64,000 bases of DNA from Terribacillus halophilus (lineage in GTDB: Bacteria > Bacillota > Bacilli > Bacillales > Amphibacillaceae): contig NZ_FMZB01000003.1 in NCBI RefSeq assembly GCF_900101385.1, forward strand, positions 1 through 64,000, read 5' to 3'. Under the pieces are notes generated by a model, which saw nothing but the letters and a program-made list of their open reading frames with translations, had not been told where the DNA came from and did no database searches. Within the stretch, counting starts at the first letter, position 1, and every line of letters begins with the position of its first letter. Positions 1 to 9,717 of the stretch are shown piece after piece. The translations under genes were made by a program, and so were the position numbers.

Positions 1-18
1 TTTTCTGCATAAAAAATA

Positions 19-69
19 CCCTCCAAATTGACACTTAGTTTAAGTGTACCACTTGAAGGGTGTTTTTTT
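19..69. terminator. Bidirectional hairpin terminator downstream of hemAT
   Basis: An inner perfect 7-bp stem (ACACTTA/TAAGTGT) is nested in an imperfect outer stem (CCCTCCAA/TTGAAGGG). An A-run at 11-16 precedes it and a T-run at 63-69 follows it, so it could stop transcripts from either side. On the minus strand it lies just after the hemAT stop codon. Confidence 0.7.
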
Positions 70-112
70 ATGTCCCATTTGACTAGGTTAGTCTACTTGA
101 CTGCTGGTTTTT

Positions 113-1408
113 TTATGCTTCTGTCAGTTCATTCAATCGACGCAAAATACCTTCTGCTTGCTCCATGGCTCCTTTCACATCCGTGAGCTCAGCTGAAAAT
201 CGTTTGATGCTTTCCTCCGTCCGGCTGCTGATTTGTTCATTGCTCTGGGAATGGGTCATGATGTTTTCGAATTTACTGGTGACATCCCCAAGCTGCACCG
301 TACCATTGGAAATCAAATCCTCCGCCGTTGCCATGAACTTGCTTACATTGCTGATTTGCGCGTGTGTATCTTGAATAAGCACTGAGACATCGGAGACAGA
401 TGTTTTCGTCTCTTCTGCTAGTTTCCGGACTTCGCTTGCGACAACAGCAAACCCTTTCCCCTGCTCACCTGCCCGAGCCGATTCAATCGAAGCATTAAGA
501 GACAGCAGATTTGTCTGCTCGGCAATACCTTCGACCAGACCTACAATGCTGCCAATTTTTGCAGCCGCTTGCTCCAAAGCGATCAGTTCCTGCTGTACCA
601 TCGTCATCTGCTCTCCGATACGCTGCATCCGTTCCTGTTGGGATGCAAGTCCTGCTTGTCCTTCCTCCGAGTGACTCACGACTTCTTTTGCTGTATGTTT
701 CGTTTCATTGCTCTGCTCTGTCAGTGTTGCCGAGAATGCAACCAGCCCCTCTACAGCTCGGTTCACCTGCAGGAATATGCTTGTAAGGCTCTCGGAAGTA
801 ACTTGAATGCGCTCATGCAGCTTATCTTGCGTTGTAATATGTTCAATATGTACTCGTTCATGTTCTGTATTGTAAGCATCCAATACAATTTGCTGTTCGA
901 TATTGAAAATTTTCGTCGTAGCCAAAACGGCTGTACGATAAGCGTGGAAGTCAGTAATATGCTTTTCATAAATGGACAGCATCTGCTGCAGAAGATCTTG
1001 GAAAGCTCCCATATACCATTTCGGTTCCAAGCCGATTTTGGCATGTATCAAAGCGATTCGTTTGCGTTTCTCCACATAGTCTCCGTCTACTTTTCCATCA
1101 AACATTTCCTCGATATGCCGTTTCAACGTTTGCTTCAGCCTGTCAACGGAACTATTTGATTCGATGATAGCAAGCAAATTATCTTGATTTGTAATGTTTT
1201 GATAAAAACGGCTCACAATACTGTCGATCTCCTGATAAACAAGCGGCTGCATATTGATCAAGATACGCAAATCCTCTGCTGTCAAATGGATCATATCCAG
1301 TTGCTTCCTGAGCTCGCCATCGATTTGCACGACTACTTTGGCTTCTTTTGTTTGCTTTGCATGTTCCTCGGTTTCAATTTTTCTCTCTTTTTTTCGTTTT
1401 AATAACAT
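113..1408 (-). CDS. hemAT: Globin-coupled heme aerotaxis transducer HemAT
   Basis: Soluble chemotaxis transducer that senses oxygen with a globin domain and signals to CheA/CheW. The first ~180 residues match the HemAT globin; His122 in [18 protein letters not shown] is the expected proximal heme ligand. The C-terminal half is an MCP signalling coiled coil with the hairpin-tip motif [19 protein letters not shown]. There is no transmembrane segment, as usual for HemAT, and the 431-residue length is normal. I place the start at the ATG at 1406-1408, six bases after AAGGAGG, not at the in-frame ATG nine codons upstream, which has no ribosome binding site. It appears monocistronic and ends at the hairpin at 19-69. 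Confidence 0.93.
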   Translation of the reverse strand: MLLKRKKERKIETEEHAKQTKEAKVVVQIDGELRKQLDMIHLTAEDLRILINMQPLVYQEIDSIVSRFYQNITNQDNLLAIIESNSSVDRLKQTLKRHIEEMFDGKVDGDYVEKRKRIALIHAKIGLEPKWYMGAFQDLLQQMLSIYEKHITDFHAYRTAVLATTKIFNIEQQIVLDAYNTEHERVHIEHITTQDKLHERIQVTSESLTSIFLQVNRAVEGLVAFSATLTEQSNETKHTAKEVVSHSEEGQAGLASQQERMQRIGEQMTMVQQELIALEQAAAKIGSIVGLVEGIAEQTNLLSLNASIESARAGEQGKGFAVVASEVRKLAEETKTSVSDVSVLIQDTHAQISNVSKFMATAEDLISNGTVQLGDVTSKFENIMTHSQSNEQISSRTEESIKRFSAELTDVKGAMEQAEGILRRLNELTEA

Positions 1409-1540
1409 TTTGGTCCTCCTTATTGAATCCCCCATTTTTACATTATCGGTTGATCAGCAGAAAAATGAAGGTGTCCTTCCAAAATACTGGCAGGAATCCT
1501 CACAAGTTGCTGGCTCCATGGCGTTTCTCAAGGCATAATA

Positions 1541-1577
1541 AAAGCAGAACTTCCGTCTGACGGAAATTCTGCTTCTT
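1541..1577 (-). terminator. Terminator of the glutamate synthase operon
   Basis: Inverted repeat with arms AGCAGAACTTCCGTC and GACGGAAATTCTGCT (one mismatch). Read on the minus strand it is followed by TTTTATTAT. It starts three bases past the small-subunit stop codon. Confidence 0.65.
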
Positions 1578-1579
1578 GA

Positions 1580-3064
1580 TTAAGGTAAAACTGTCTCACC
1601 CATAAGCTGAAGATCGACTTGTTTGGCAACGTCCCTGCCTTCATTGATAGCCCAAACGATCAGACTTTGTCCGCGACGGGCATCGCCGGCAGCGTAAACG
1701 TTATCTACATTCGTACGATAATTTCCATATGCTGCTTCTACACGTTTATTCGGTGTAACGTTAACCCCAAACTCTGTAAGCAATGGCGTTTCAGTACCTT
1801 CAAAGCCGATCGCAATCAACACGAGCTCAGCAGGCCATACTTTTTCAGATCCTTCGACTTCCTGATAGACGAACATGCCTTGTTCATTACGGACTTTCTG
1901 CATATCGATCGTATGCAATTCCTTTAGATTTCCTTGCTCATCCATTACGAATTTCGTTGTCTGGATGGAGTATTGGCGCGGGTCTTGGCCATAGACCGCT
2001 TTTGCTTCTTTGTGTGCATATTCCAAGCCGAATACATGCGGATATTCCGGCCATTGGTTATCAGCACTGCGAGCAAGCGGCAGCTGTGGATGTTTACCGA
2101 ATTGCGTAACACTTTTCGCTCCTTGACGGACAGCAGTTGCGATACAGTCTGCTCCAGTATCTCCGCCGCCGATGACGATGACATTTTTACCTTCAGCATC
2201 GAACGCAGGCTGAATGGTGTGTTTGTCATCAAGCAGCGCTTTTGTGGAAGCTGTCAAATAATCCATAGCGATGTGGATTCCTTTTGCTTCCCTTCCTTTG
2301 ATGACAAGGTCGCGCTGTTTCTGTGCACCTGTGCAGAGAATGACCGCATCATACTGTTCGCGAAGCTCCTCAGCAAGGATATCTTTGCCGATTTCTGTGT
2401 TCAGGATAAAATCGATTCCTTCCTGGCGTAATAAATTCACACGGCGCTCTACCACGTCTTTTTCGAGCTTCATATTCGGAATACCATACATTAGCAAACC
2501 ACCAGCACGATCAGCACGCTCATAAACCGTTACAGAGTGACCAGCTTGGTTCAGCTGATCGGCACTTGCAAGACCAGCAGGGCCGGAACCGATGATGGCT
2601 ATCTTTTTGCCAGTCCGTTTCTTCGGGATACGTGGTGTAATCCAGCCATTTTCAAAGCCTTTATCGATGATGGCCCGTTCGATATTCTTGATGGTCACTG
2701 CCGGGTCGCTGATTGCAACCGTACAGGAACCTTCACAAGGTGCCGGACAGACACGGCCTGTGAATTCCGGGAAGTTATTTGTCAGCATCAATCTTTCCAA
2801 TGCTTCTTTCCATTTCCCCTTATACACTAGGTCGTTCCACTCCGGGATCAGATTGTAAATCGGACAGCCGGATGTAGCGCCGCCGATTTCCATGCCGATA
2901 TGACAGAACGGTGTACCGCAGTCCATACAGCGGGCCCCTTGTGTCTTCAGCGTAACATCAGAGAAAGGAGCGGCGTATTCGTTCCAGTCCCCGGTGCGCG
3001 TTTTCGGATCGCGTTCAGTTGCTTCTTCTCTTTTGTAGTCGATAAAACCGGTTGCTTTCCCCAT
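1580..3064 (-). CDS. gltD: Glutamate synthase (NADPH) small/beta subunit
   Basis: Small subunit of NADPH-GOGAT (gltB in B. subtilis naming). It passes electrons from NADPH through FAD and Fe-S clusters to the large subunit. The N-terminal cluster cysteines are visible in CMDCGTPFCH, GCPIYNLIPEWND and RVCPAPCEGSC. Next come an FAD-binding GSGPAGLASADQL motif near residue 158 and a second nucleotide-binding GGGDTGADC motif near residue 300. The length of 494 residues is typical. AGAGGTGG precedes the ATG. It lies 15 bp after the large-subunit gene in the same operon and is presumably activated by GltC from the divergent regulatory region at 7.7 kb. Confidence 0.95.
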   Translation of the reverse strand: MGKATGFIDYKREEATERDPKTRTGDWNEYAAPFSDVTLKTQGARCMDCGTPFCHIGMEIGGATSGCPIYNLIPEWNDLVYKGKWKEALERLMLTNNFPEFTGRVCPAPCEGSCTVAISDPAVTIKNIERAIIDKGFENGWITPRIPKKRTGKKIAIIGSGPAGLASADQLNQAGHSVTVYERADRAGGLLMYGIPNMKLEKDVVERRVNLLRQEGIDFILNTEIGKDILAEELREQYDAVILCTGAQKQRDLVIKGREAKGIHIAMDYLTASTKALLDDKHTIQPAFDAEGKNVIVIGGGDTGADCIATAVRQGAKSVTQFGKHPQLPLARSADNQWPEYPHVFGLEYAHKEAKAVYGQDPRQYSIQTTKFVMDEQGNLKELHTIDMQKVRNEQGMFVYQEVEGSEKVWPAELVLIAIGFEGTETPLLTEFGVNVTPNKRVEAAYGNYRTNVDNVYAAGDARRGQSLIVWAINEGRDVAKQVDLQLMGETVLP

Positions 3065-3079
3065 ACTTCCACCTCTTTC

Positions 3080-6000
3080 TTAATGTACAGCTGCTGGTTT
3101 CTCGGATTCTTTCACTGGTAGCGGCTGCTGATTCTTCAATACAAATGCTTCCATGGCCGCTTCCTCCTGAGAAAGTCCAAGTTCACGCTGTGCATCAATT
3201 TGATGCATCATGCTGCGGTAATCAATTGGAATCACTTTTACAAAGTAAGCTAGTTCCGCTTCCCAGTTTTCCAGGATGAAGGATGCTTTTTCACTTTCTG
3301 TGTAAGCAGCATGCTTCTCGATCATACTCCGAAGCTCTGCAATTTCTTTTTTATCTGTTAACTGTTCAAAGTCGATCATTTCCGTATTGCAAAGCTGTTT
3401 GAATGCTTCCCGATTTGCAGTGTGGACATAAGCGATACCGCCAGACATTCCGGCTGCGAAGTTTTTGCCAACCTCACCGAGTATGACCACCTTACCGCCT
3501 GTCATATATTCACAGCCATGCTCCCCGATTCCTTCCACAACTGCTGTCGCGCCGCTATTACGGACTGCGAAGCGTTCACCAGCCATACCGTTGATATAAG
3601 CTTCGCCTGAAGTAGCTCCATACAGCGCCACGTTTCCAGCAATTACTTGATGGGCAGCGGATGCTTGGAATTCAGCCGGTTTTTTGACGATCAGTTTTGC
3701 CCCGGATAAGCCTTTGCCGACATAGTCATTGGCATCTCCTGTCACCTTCAGCGTCATTCCTTTTGGTGTGAAAGCACCAAAGCTCTGTCCTGCTGAACCG
3801 TTGAAATGCAGATTCACTGTGTCTTCCGGAAGACCAGCTTCGGCAAATTTCTTGCTGATATTGCTTCCTGCAAGCGTCCCGGCCACACGGTTGATATTGC
3901 GGATCGGCATTTCCAGATTTACTTTTCCTTCGCCAGAAAGTGCTTTTTCCAGCTGCGGCAGGATATCAGTCGTATCCAACGCGATATCGATCTTATGGTT
4001 TTGCGGTGTGCTGTAAGTCCGCGGACCATCGATTTGATGAAGCAGTCTGCTCAAATCTAGCTGACCTGCTTTCCAATGCGATTTGGCCCGTTCGGAAACT
4101 TCCAGCACGTCTGTTCGGCCGACCATTTCTTCCATTGTGCGGAAACCAAGCTCTGCCATTATTTCCCTGACTTCCTGCGCGATGAACGTCATGAAGTTGA
4201 CGACATGATCCGGATCACCCATGAATTTCTTGCGCAGCTCTGGGTTTTGCGTCGCGATGCCGACAGGGCAAGTATCGATATGGCAGACACGCATCATGAC
4301 ACAGCCCAAAACTACCAGTGGAGCTGTCGCAAAGCCATACTCTTCTGCACCAAGCAGTGCTGCCATGACAACATCACGGCCAGTCATCAATTTACCGTCG
4401 GTCTCCAAACGGACACGGTCGCGCAAACCATTCAGCATAAGCGTCTGGTGTGCTTCCGCCAGTCCGATCTCCCATGGAAGACCAGCGTGCTTGATACTTG
4501 TTTTCGGCGATGCTCCTGTACCGCCGTCGTAACCACTGATGACGATAACGTCAGCAGCGCCTTTGGCAACGCCGGCAGCAATCGTTCCGACGCCGCCTTT
4601 TGCGACCAATTTAACACTGATTCTTGCGTCGCTATTGGCATTTTTCAAATCGTGGATCAGCTGCGCCAAATCCTCGATACTGTAAATATCGTGATGCGGA
4701 GGCGGAGAAATCAAACCGACACCAGGAGTCGATTTCCGAACATCTGCAACCCATGGATACACTTTCTTGCCTGGCAACTGTCCGCCTTCTCCTGGTTTTG
4801 CACCTTGAGCGACTTTGATTTGCAGCTCATTTGCTTGCACTAGATAAGAACTCATGACACCGAAACGGCCAGAAGCTATCTGCTTGATGGCACTGCGGCG
4901 ATAATCCCCGTTTTCATCCGGCGTATAGCGCTTCGCGTTTTCGCCACCTTCACCACTGTTACTTTTTCCGCCTAAACGGTTCATTGCTATGGCTAATGCT
5001 TCATGTGCTTCTTCGCTGATCGAGCCAAAGGACATCGCACCAGTCTTGAAGCGCGTCACGATGCTTTCCACCGATTCAACTTCTGCAAGCGGAATCGCCT
5101 TCGTTTTCTTGAAATCAAATAAGTTGCGGAGGAAGCCGAGCCGTTCTTGATCGGCAGCTTCGGTATATTCTTTGAACAAATCGTAATTATTGCGTCGGCA
5201 TGCCCATTGCAGTGTATGGATCGTTTTCGGGTTGAACGCATGATGCTCGCCGTTTTTACGCCATTGATACTCGCTGCCCGTTTCAAGGGTTGTCGTTTGT
5301 GATTTATAAGCCTCCTGATGGCGTTTTTTCGCCTCAAGAGCAATCGTGTTCAAGTCGATGCCATCAACTTGGGATGTTGTTCCAGTGAAATACTTGGAAA
5401 TGACTTGATGACTGATACCGACTGCTTCAAAGATTTGGGCCCCGCGGTAGCTTTGTACAGTGCTGATTCCCATTTTGGACATGACCTTGACGACGCCTTC
5501 TGTCATCGCAGCAGCATATTGTCTGATGGCATCAGGATATGACAATGCAATATCATCGTTATCGATCGCTTCCTTCACTGTTGCATAAGCCAGATAAGGA
5601 TGGATGGCATCTGCTCCATAGCCGAGCAGTGTTGCAACATGATGCACTTCCCTAACTTCCCCGGCAGAGGCGATCAAGCTGACCTTCGTCCGAAGACCTT
5701 TGCGGACAAGATGCTGATGCAAGCCGCTCACAGCTAGCAGCGTCGGAACCGGTACATAAATATCCGACATGAGGCGGTCTGTCAGCACGAGTACGCTGAC
5801 ACCCTTACTGATCGCTTCCTCTGCTTCCTGGAAAATGCGCTGCATGCTTTTCTTCAGATTTTCCCCGAATAATGTGTGGATTTCCTGCAGCTTGAAATCA
5901 CCGCTTTGGTCGGATACCAGCTGTTCCAGTTGATTATTCGTCATGACAGGTGATGATAATTTGATCCGTCGGCAATTCGTTTCATCCGGATGCAGCAAAT

Positions 6001-7627
6001 TGCCCTCTTTGCCAAGATAAGAAAGCGTGCTTGTGACGATTTGCTCTCGATACGCATCGATTGGCGGGTTCGTTACTTGGGCGAATAGCTGTTTGAAATA
6101 ATTGAACAGCGATTGCGGCCGATCGGACAGCACGGAAAGTGGCGTGTCATTCCCCATCGCTCCGATTGGGTCTTTGCCTTCCGATACAAGCGGAACAAGA
6201 TACTTCTTCACATCTTCATAGGTGTAGCCGAAAGCTTTCTGTCGTGTGACAAGATCTTCGATAGCGCTATCGTCCGAAACCGTCTGATCATGAAGTTCCA
6301 CGATATGATCATCCAGCCATTTTTGATACGGCTGTGCCGCAGCCATTTCTTGCTTGATTTCCTCATCAGGGATCAGGCGGCCTTGCTCCATATCCAATAA
6401 CAGCATTTTGCCAGGGCTGAGTCGTTCTTTGAGCAGGACATTTTCTTCTTCGACATCAATGACGCCTACTTCAGAGGAAAGGATAAGATGATCATCTTTC
6501 GTCACATAATAGCGGCCTGGACGCAAACCGTTGCGGTCAAGGACTGCTCCGATTTGTTTGCCGTTCGTGAATGAAATGGCTGTCGGTCCGTCCCATGGCT
6601 CCATCAATGTGCTATGATAAGCATAAAATGCACGTTTTTCTTTATTCATGTATGGGTTCTTATCCCATGGTTCCGGAATCATCATCATGGCTGCATGAGC
6701 CGGTTTGCGACCCGCAAGCACGAAGAATTCAAAAGCATTATCCATGATGGAGGAATCACTTCCGTCCGTATCAAGAATCGGCAGAATCTTCGCAGTGTCC
6801 TTACCAAAAGCTTTTGAAACCAACTGCTTCTGTCGGGCGTGCATCCAGTTGACGTTCCCTTGCAGTGTATTGATTTCGCCATTATGGATGAGATAACGGT
6901 TTGGATGGGCGCGTTCCCAGCTTGGGAATGTATTTGTACTGAATCGAGAGTGTACAAGTGCAAAAGCACTTTCAAAAAGCGGATCCTGAAGATCCAGATA
7001 AAACTGATCCACTTGCACGGAAGTCAGCATCCCTTTGTAGACGATCGTTTCACTGGAAAAGCTTGCGAAATACAAATGCTGCTGCATTTCTTTTGCTTCG
7101 TTTTCCGCTTGCTTGCGAATCACGTACAGTTTGCGCTCGAACGGGAGCCCTTTTTCAGTCTGCTCGCCGATTCCGACGAACAGTTGGCGGACAAAAGGCT
7201 TCACATCGCGTGCCATCGTGCCGATGTGCGTGTCATCGACAGGTACAGTGCGCCAGCCGATTACGTGCTGCCCTTCTGCTTCCACAAGCGCGCTGATCTT
7301 GCTTTCCAATTCTTCTTGCTGTGCGTCCTGTGTGTTGAAGAAAATCATGGCTACGCCATAGAGCCCTGCTTCAGGTAAAGAAAATTCCGTCTTTTCGGAA
7401 AAATAACGGTGTGGAAGCTGTACCATGATCCCTGCTCCGTCCCCTGATGCGGGATCGCTTCCTTGACCGCCGCGGTGATCCAGCTGACATAATAGCTGCA
7501 ATCCTTTTTGAACGATATAATGGGCGGCTTTCCCCTTCATATGCGCGTATAAGCCGATACCGCATGCATCGTGCTCGAATTCCGGGCGATAAAGGCCTTG
7601 TGCTTTTGGTAGAAAATGAAATGCCAT
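3080..7627 (-). CDS. gltB: Glutamate synthase (NADPH) large/alpha subunit
   Basis: Large GOGAT subunit (gltA in B. subtilis naming). It hydrolyses glutamine and transfers ammonia to 2-oxoglutarate, giving glutamate. It is 1515 residues. The first 21 residues form a short propeptide, and Cys22 in HDACGIG should become the N-terminal nucleophile of the class II amidotransferase domain. The central domain and the FMN-binding synthase domain follow (GAMSFGSISEEAHEALAIA, KPGEGGQLPGKKV, GYDGGTGASP), with the 3Fe-4S region CVMMRVCHIDTCPVG. The C-terminal beta-helix domain has GxxGxxFG-type repeats. The RBS is weak (GTGAGGG). The promoter at 7678-7706 and GltC box at 7728-7742 lie upstream; gltD follows 15 bp downstream. 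Confidence 0.96.
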   Translation of the reverse strand: MAFHFLPKAQGLYRPEFEHDACGIGLYAHMKGKAAHYIVQKGLQLLCQLDHRGGQGSDPASGDGAGIMVQLPHRYFSEKTEFSLPEAGLYGVAMIFFNTQDAQQEELESKISALVEAEGQHVIGWRTVPVDDTHIGTMARDVKPFVRQLFVGIGEQTEKGLPFERKLYVIRKQAENEAKEMQQHLYFASFSSETIVYKGMLTSVQVDQFYLDLQDPLFESAFALVHSRFSTNTFPSWERAHPNRYLIHNGEINTLQGNVNWMHARQKQLVSKAFGKDTAKILPILDTDGSDSSIMDNAFEFFVLAGRKPAHAAMMMIPEPWDKNPYMNKEKRAFYAYHSTLMEPWDGPTAISFTNGKQIGAVLDRNGLRPGRYYVTKDDHLILSSEVGVIDVEEENVLLKERLSPGKMLLLDMEQGRLIPDEEIKQEMAAAQPYQKWLDDHIVELHDQTVSDDSAIEDLVTRQKAFGYTYEDVKKYLVPLVSEGKDPIGAMGNDTPLSVLSDRPQSLFNYFKQLFAQVTNPPIDAYREQIVTSTLSYLGKEGNLLHPDETNCRRIKLSSPVMTNNQLEQLVSDQSGDFKLQEIHTLFGENLKKSMQRIFQEAEEAISKGVSVLVLTDRLMSDIYVPVPTLLAVSGLHQHLVRKGLRTKVSLIASAGEVREVHHVATLLGYGADAIHPYLAYATVKEAIDNDDIALSYPDAIRQYAAAMTEGVVKVMSKMGISTVQSYRGAQIFEAVGISHQVISKYFTGTTSQVDGIDLNTIALEAKKRHQEAYKSQTTTLETGSEYQWRKNGEHHAFNPKTIHTLQWACRRNNYDLFKEYTEAADQERLGFLRNLFDFKKTKAIPLAEVESVESIVTRFKTGAMSFGSISEEAHEALAIAMNRLGGKSNSGEGGENAKRYTPDENGDYRRSAIKQIASGRFGVMSSYLVQANELQIKVAQGAKPGEGGQLPGKKVYPWVADVRKSTPGVGLISPPPHHDIYSIEDLAQLIHDLKNANSDARISVKLVAKGGVGTIAAGVAKGAADVIVISGYDGGTGASPKTSIKHAGLPWEIGLAEAHQTLMLNGLRDRVRLETDGKLMTGRDVVMAALLGAEEYGFATAPLVVLGCVMMRVCHIDTCPVGIATQNPELRKKFMGDPDHVVNFMTFIAQEVREIMAELGFRTMEEMVGRTDVLEVSERAKSHWKAGQLDLSRLLHQIDGPRTYSTPQNHKIDIALDTTDILPQLEKALSGEGKVNLEMPIRNINRVAGTLAGSNISKKFAEAGLPEDTVNLHFNGSAGQSFGAFTPKGMTLKVTGDANDYVGKGLSGAKLIVKKPAEFQASAAHQVIAGNVALYGATSGEAYINGMAGERFAVRNSGATAVVEGIGEHGCEYMTGGKVVILGEVGKNFAAGMSGGIAYVHTANREAFKQLCNTEMIDFEQLTDKKEIAELRSMIEKHAAYTESEKASFILENWEAELAYFVKVIPIDYRSMMHQIDAQRELGLSQEEAAMEAFVLKNQQPLPVKESEKPAAVH

Positions 7628-7677
7628 TATTAATCCCTCACTCTCTGTCTCGAAACCGACATGTTGTCTTATAGAAC

Positions 7678-7706
7678 ATTGTAGGTTTTCTGATTGATCG
7701 AAACAA
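7678..7706 (-). promoter_or_regulatory. Glutamate synthase operon promoter
   Basis: On the minus strand TTGTTT and TACAAT are separated by exactly 17 bp, a sigma-A type promoter. The predicted start near 7671 puts the centre of the GltC box about 64 bp upstream, the usual LysR activator spacing. Confidence 0.65.
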
Positions 7707-7714
7707 TATATAAT
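7686..7714 (+). promoter_or_regulatory. Probable gltC promoter
   Basis: A perfect TATAAT lies at 7709-7714 on the plus strand, but the element 17 bp upstream (TTTTCT) is a poor -35 box. The GltC box would lie just after the transcription start, which fits negative autoregulation. Confidence 0.45.
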
Positions 7715-7727
7715 TTAGATAGAATCA

Positions 7728-7742
7728 ATCTCATTTTGAGAT
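7728..7742. promoter_or_regulatory. GltC operator (box I-like dyad)
   Basis: A perfect 15-bp dyad, ATCTCATTTTGAGAT, with the T-N11-A layout of LysR-family sites. It lies between the divergent gltC and gltBD genes, just upstream of the gltC ribosome binding site. From memory it matches the B. subtilis GltC box I; assignment to GltC rests on that and on position. Confidence 0.75.
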
Positions 7743-7760
7743 AGAACGGAGGAAAACTGC

Positions 7761-8663
7761 ATGGAATTACGTCAACTGCGCTATTTTATCGAGGTTGCCA
7801 AGCGGGAGCATATGTCGGAAGCGGCCGAATATTTGCTTGTTGCACAGTCAGCCATCAGCCGGCAAATCAGTAATTTGGAAGATGAACTTGGGGTGGACTT
7901 GTTCGAACGGGAAGGTAGAAATGTCAAGCTGACCAAAATCGGCCGCACCTTCCTTTCCCATGTCGAGACAGCCATGCAGGCAATCGATTATGCGAAAAAG
8001 CAAATCGATGAGCATTTGGATCCGGAGCGCGGGTCCATCAAAATCGGCTTTCCGACCAGCTTGGCCGGTCAGCTCTTGCCGACAGTCATCTATTCTTTTA
8101 AAGAAGCTTACCCGAACATTCAATTTCAGCTTCGCCAGGGTACCTATCAATTCCTTATCGAGCAAGTATCCCGCGGCGATATTGATATTGCTTTCATCGG
8201 CCCGGTTCCTAGGGATCATGACCGGATTGAAGGCGAAATCCTCTTCACGGAAAGCTTCTCTGCGCTCGTACCTGTCGCGCACCGTTTCGCTGAGAGGGAA
8301 CAGCTGCAGTTGAAGGATCTGCAGAATGAGCAGTTTGTGCTTTTCCCTGACGGATATAAGCTGAGGCAGCTGGTGATGGATGGGTGTAAAAAAGCAGGTT
8401 TTGAACCGACTGTATCATCGGAAGGCGAAGATCTTGATGCCATCAAGGGCCTTGTCGCGGCTAGTATCGGCATCAGCATTTTGCCGGAAAGTACATTCTA
8501 TGATGCCACGCCCCGGCTGACAACAAAAATCCCCATCACCTTCCCGGAGGTCAGGAGATCTGTCGGTATCATTATGCCGAAGGAAAGGCAAGTGGCGCCT
8601 TCTGAACGTTTATTTTATGAATTTGTGCGGGATTTCTTTTCCCGTCTGCAGCAATTCAGATGA
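7761..8663 (+). CDS. gltC: LysR-family activator of glutamate synthase genes, GltC
   Basis: A 300-residue LysR-type regulator: N-terminal winged helix-turn-helix (MELRQLRYFIEVAKREHMSE, then QSAISRQISNLEDELG) and a C-terminal effector-binding domain. Divergent orientation from gltBD with a LysR dyad in between identifies it as GltC, which in B. subtilis activates gltAB in response to 2-oxoglutarate and represses its own gene. A GGAGG sequence lies just before the ATG. It is followed directly by a strong hairpin terminator shared with the convergent exonuclease gene. Confidence 0.9.
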   Translation: MELRQLRYFIEVAKREHMSEAAEYLLVAQSAISRQISNLEDELGVDLFEREGRNVKLTKIGRTFLSHVETAMQAIDYAKKQIDEHLDPERGSIKIGFPTSLAGQLLPTVIYSFKEAYPNIQFQLRQGTYQFLIEQVSRGDIDIAFIGPVPRDHDRIEGEILFTESFSALVPVAHRFAEREQLQLKDLQNEQFVLFPDGYKLRQLVMDGCKKAGFEPTVSSEGEDLDAIKGLVAASIGISILPESTFYDATPRLTTKIPITFPEVRRSVGIIMPKERQVAPSERLFYEFVRDFFSRLQQFR

Positions 8664-8699
8664 AAAAAAGCGATTGTGCGTTGTGCACAATCGCTTTTT
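8664..8699. terminator. Bidirectional terminator between gltC and ypcP
   Basis: Perfect 11-bp stem AGCGATTGTGC/GCACAATCGCT flanked by an A-run and a T-run. It overlaps the ypcP stop codon and serves both convergent genes. Confidence 0.85.
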
Positions 8700-9585
8700 A
8701 GTTTGCCAGCTGGTCAGCCGGGCGCAGTAGACGGCTTAGTTTTGTCAGTTCGAATTCCTCAAGCATCGCTTGTTTCTGCTTCTCATCCACTGCCCAGACA
8801 GCATCTTCCAGAGAACAGCTGATCGGAACCTCACAATGGATAGCCGCGAGCTTTCTGCTCAAATGCAAGTTATCCAAGTCTGACTCGATCTTTTTTCTGA
8901 CGCCATTGGGCAGTTCTGTTAAGTTCTCCAGCAGTTTATCGATGTTTTCAAATTGGGTCAGCAGCTTAATCGCTGTCTTTTCACCGATTCCTTTGACACC
9001 AGGATAGTTATCCGAGCTATCTCCCATCAAACCTTTCATATCGATGATTTGTGCTGGAGTCAGGCCTTTTTGTTCCAAGAAGGTGGCTTCCTGGAATACT
9101 TCATAGTTGCCTTCGCCTTTACGCATGATGGCCACATCGACATTCGGGCGGACAAGCTGCAGCATATCCTGGTCACCGGTAACTATCGTCACTTGATGTC
9201 CTTCTTCTGCATAAAGACATGCCAATGTCCCGATGCAGTCATCTGCTTCATAATTTTTGAGTCCGATATTGGGGATGCCATATCCAGCTGCGACCTGTTT
9301 GACTGCCTCGAATTGCGGAATCAGTTCAACAGGCGGTGCTTCACGATTACCTTTGTACGTATCCAGCATCTCGCTGCGGAATGTCTTCGAACCCATATCC
9401 CAGCAGGCAGCAACATGCGTCGGTTCAAAGTGTTCGACAGCTGCGGACAAATGCCGGATGAAGCCATGCAGGCCATTTGTCGGCATCCCTTTTGAATTGA
9501 CCATATAATAATTGCGGTAAGCTGTGGCATGAAATGCTCGGAATAAAATCGCCATGCCATCTATTAATAAAATGTGGTTTTTCAT
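8698..9585 (-). CDS. ypcP: 5'-3' exonuclease (YpcP/FEN-type, PIN domain)
   Basis: Stand-alone 5'-3' exonuclease related to the nuclease domain of DNA polymerase I, probably acting on flap or RNA-primer ends. Acidic metal-binding motifs are visible: LLIDGMAILFRAFHA at the start, NYEADDCIG and TGDQDMLQL in the middle, then DMKGLMGDSSDNYPGVKGIG leading into the helix-hairpin-helix (GEKTAIKLL). At 295 residues it matches B. subtilis YpcP. The RBS is poor: AAGGGG lies 14 bases upstream of the ATG and only GAG is closer, so initiation may be weak. It is convergent with gltC and appears monocistronic. Confidence 0.88.
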   Translation of the reverse strand: MKNHILLIDGMAILFRAFHATAYRNYYMVNSKGMPTNGLHGFIRHLSAAVEHFEPTHVAACWDMGSKTFRSEMLDTYKGNREAPPVELIPQFEAVKQVAAGYGIPNIGLKNYEADDCIGTLACLYAEEGHQVTIVTGDQDMLQLVRPNVDVAIMRKGEGNYEVFQEATFLEQKGLTPAQIIDMKGLMGDSSDNYPGVKGIGEKTAIKLLTQFENIDKLLENLTELPNGVRKKIESDLDNLHLSRKLAAIHCEVPISCSLEDAVWAVDEKQKQAMLEEFELTKLSRLLRPADQLAN

Positions 9586-9717
9586 ACGTTTCTCAATGTC
9601 CCCTTCTTTTCTTTCATCCTCTTATCCAATATTACAAGCTTTTAGTTTAACATACTAGTACAAGTTATTTATATAGGGTAAAATAAGTCATATTACACCA
9701 GGAAGGAGCTATTGAAT

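Noticed and set aside
4076-4843. 255-codon plus-strand frame inside gltB
   Set aside because: Antisense shadow of the glutamate synthase domain; Cys/His-rich translation typical of a shadow.
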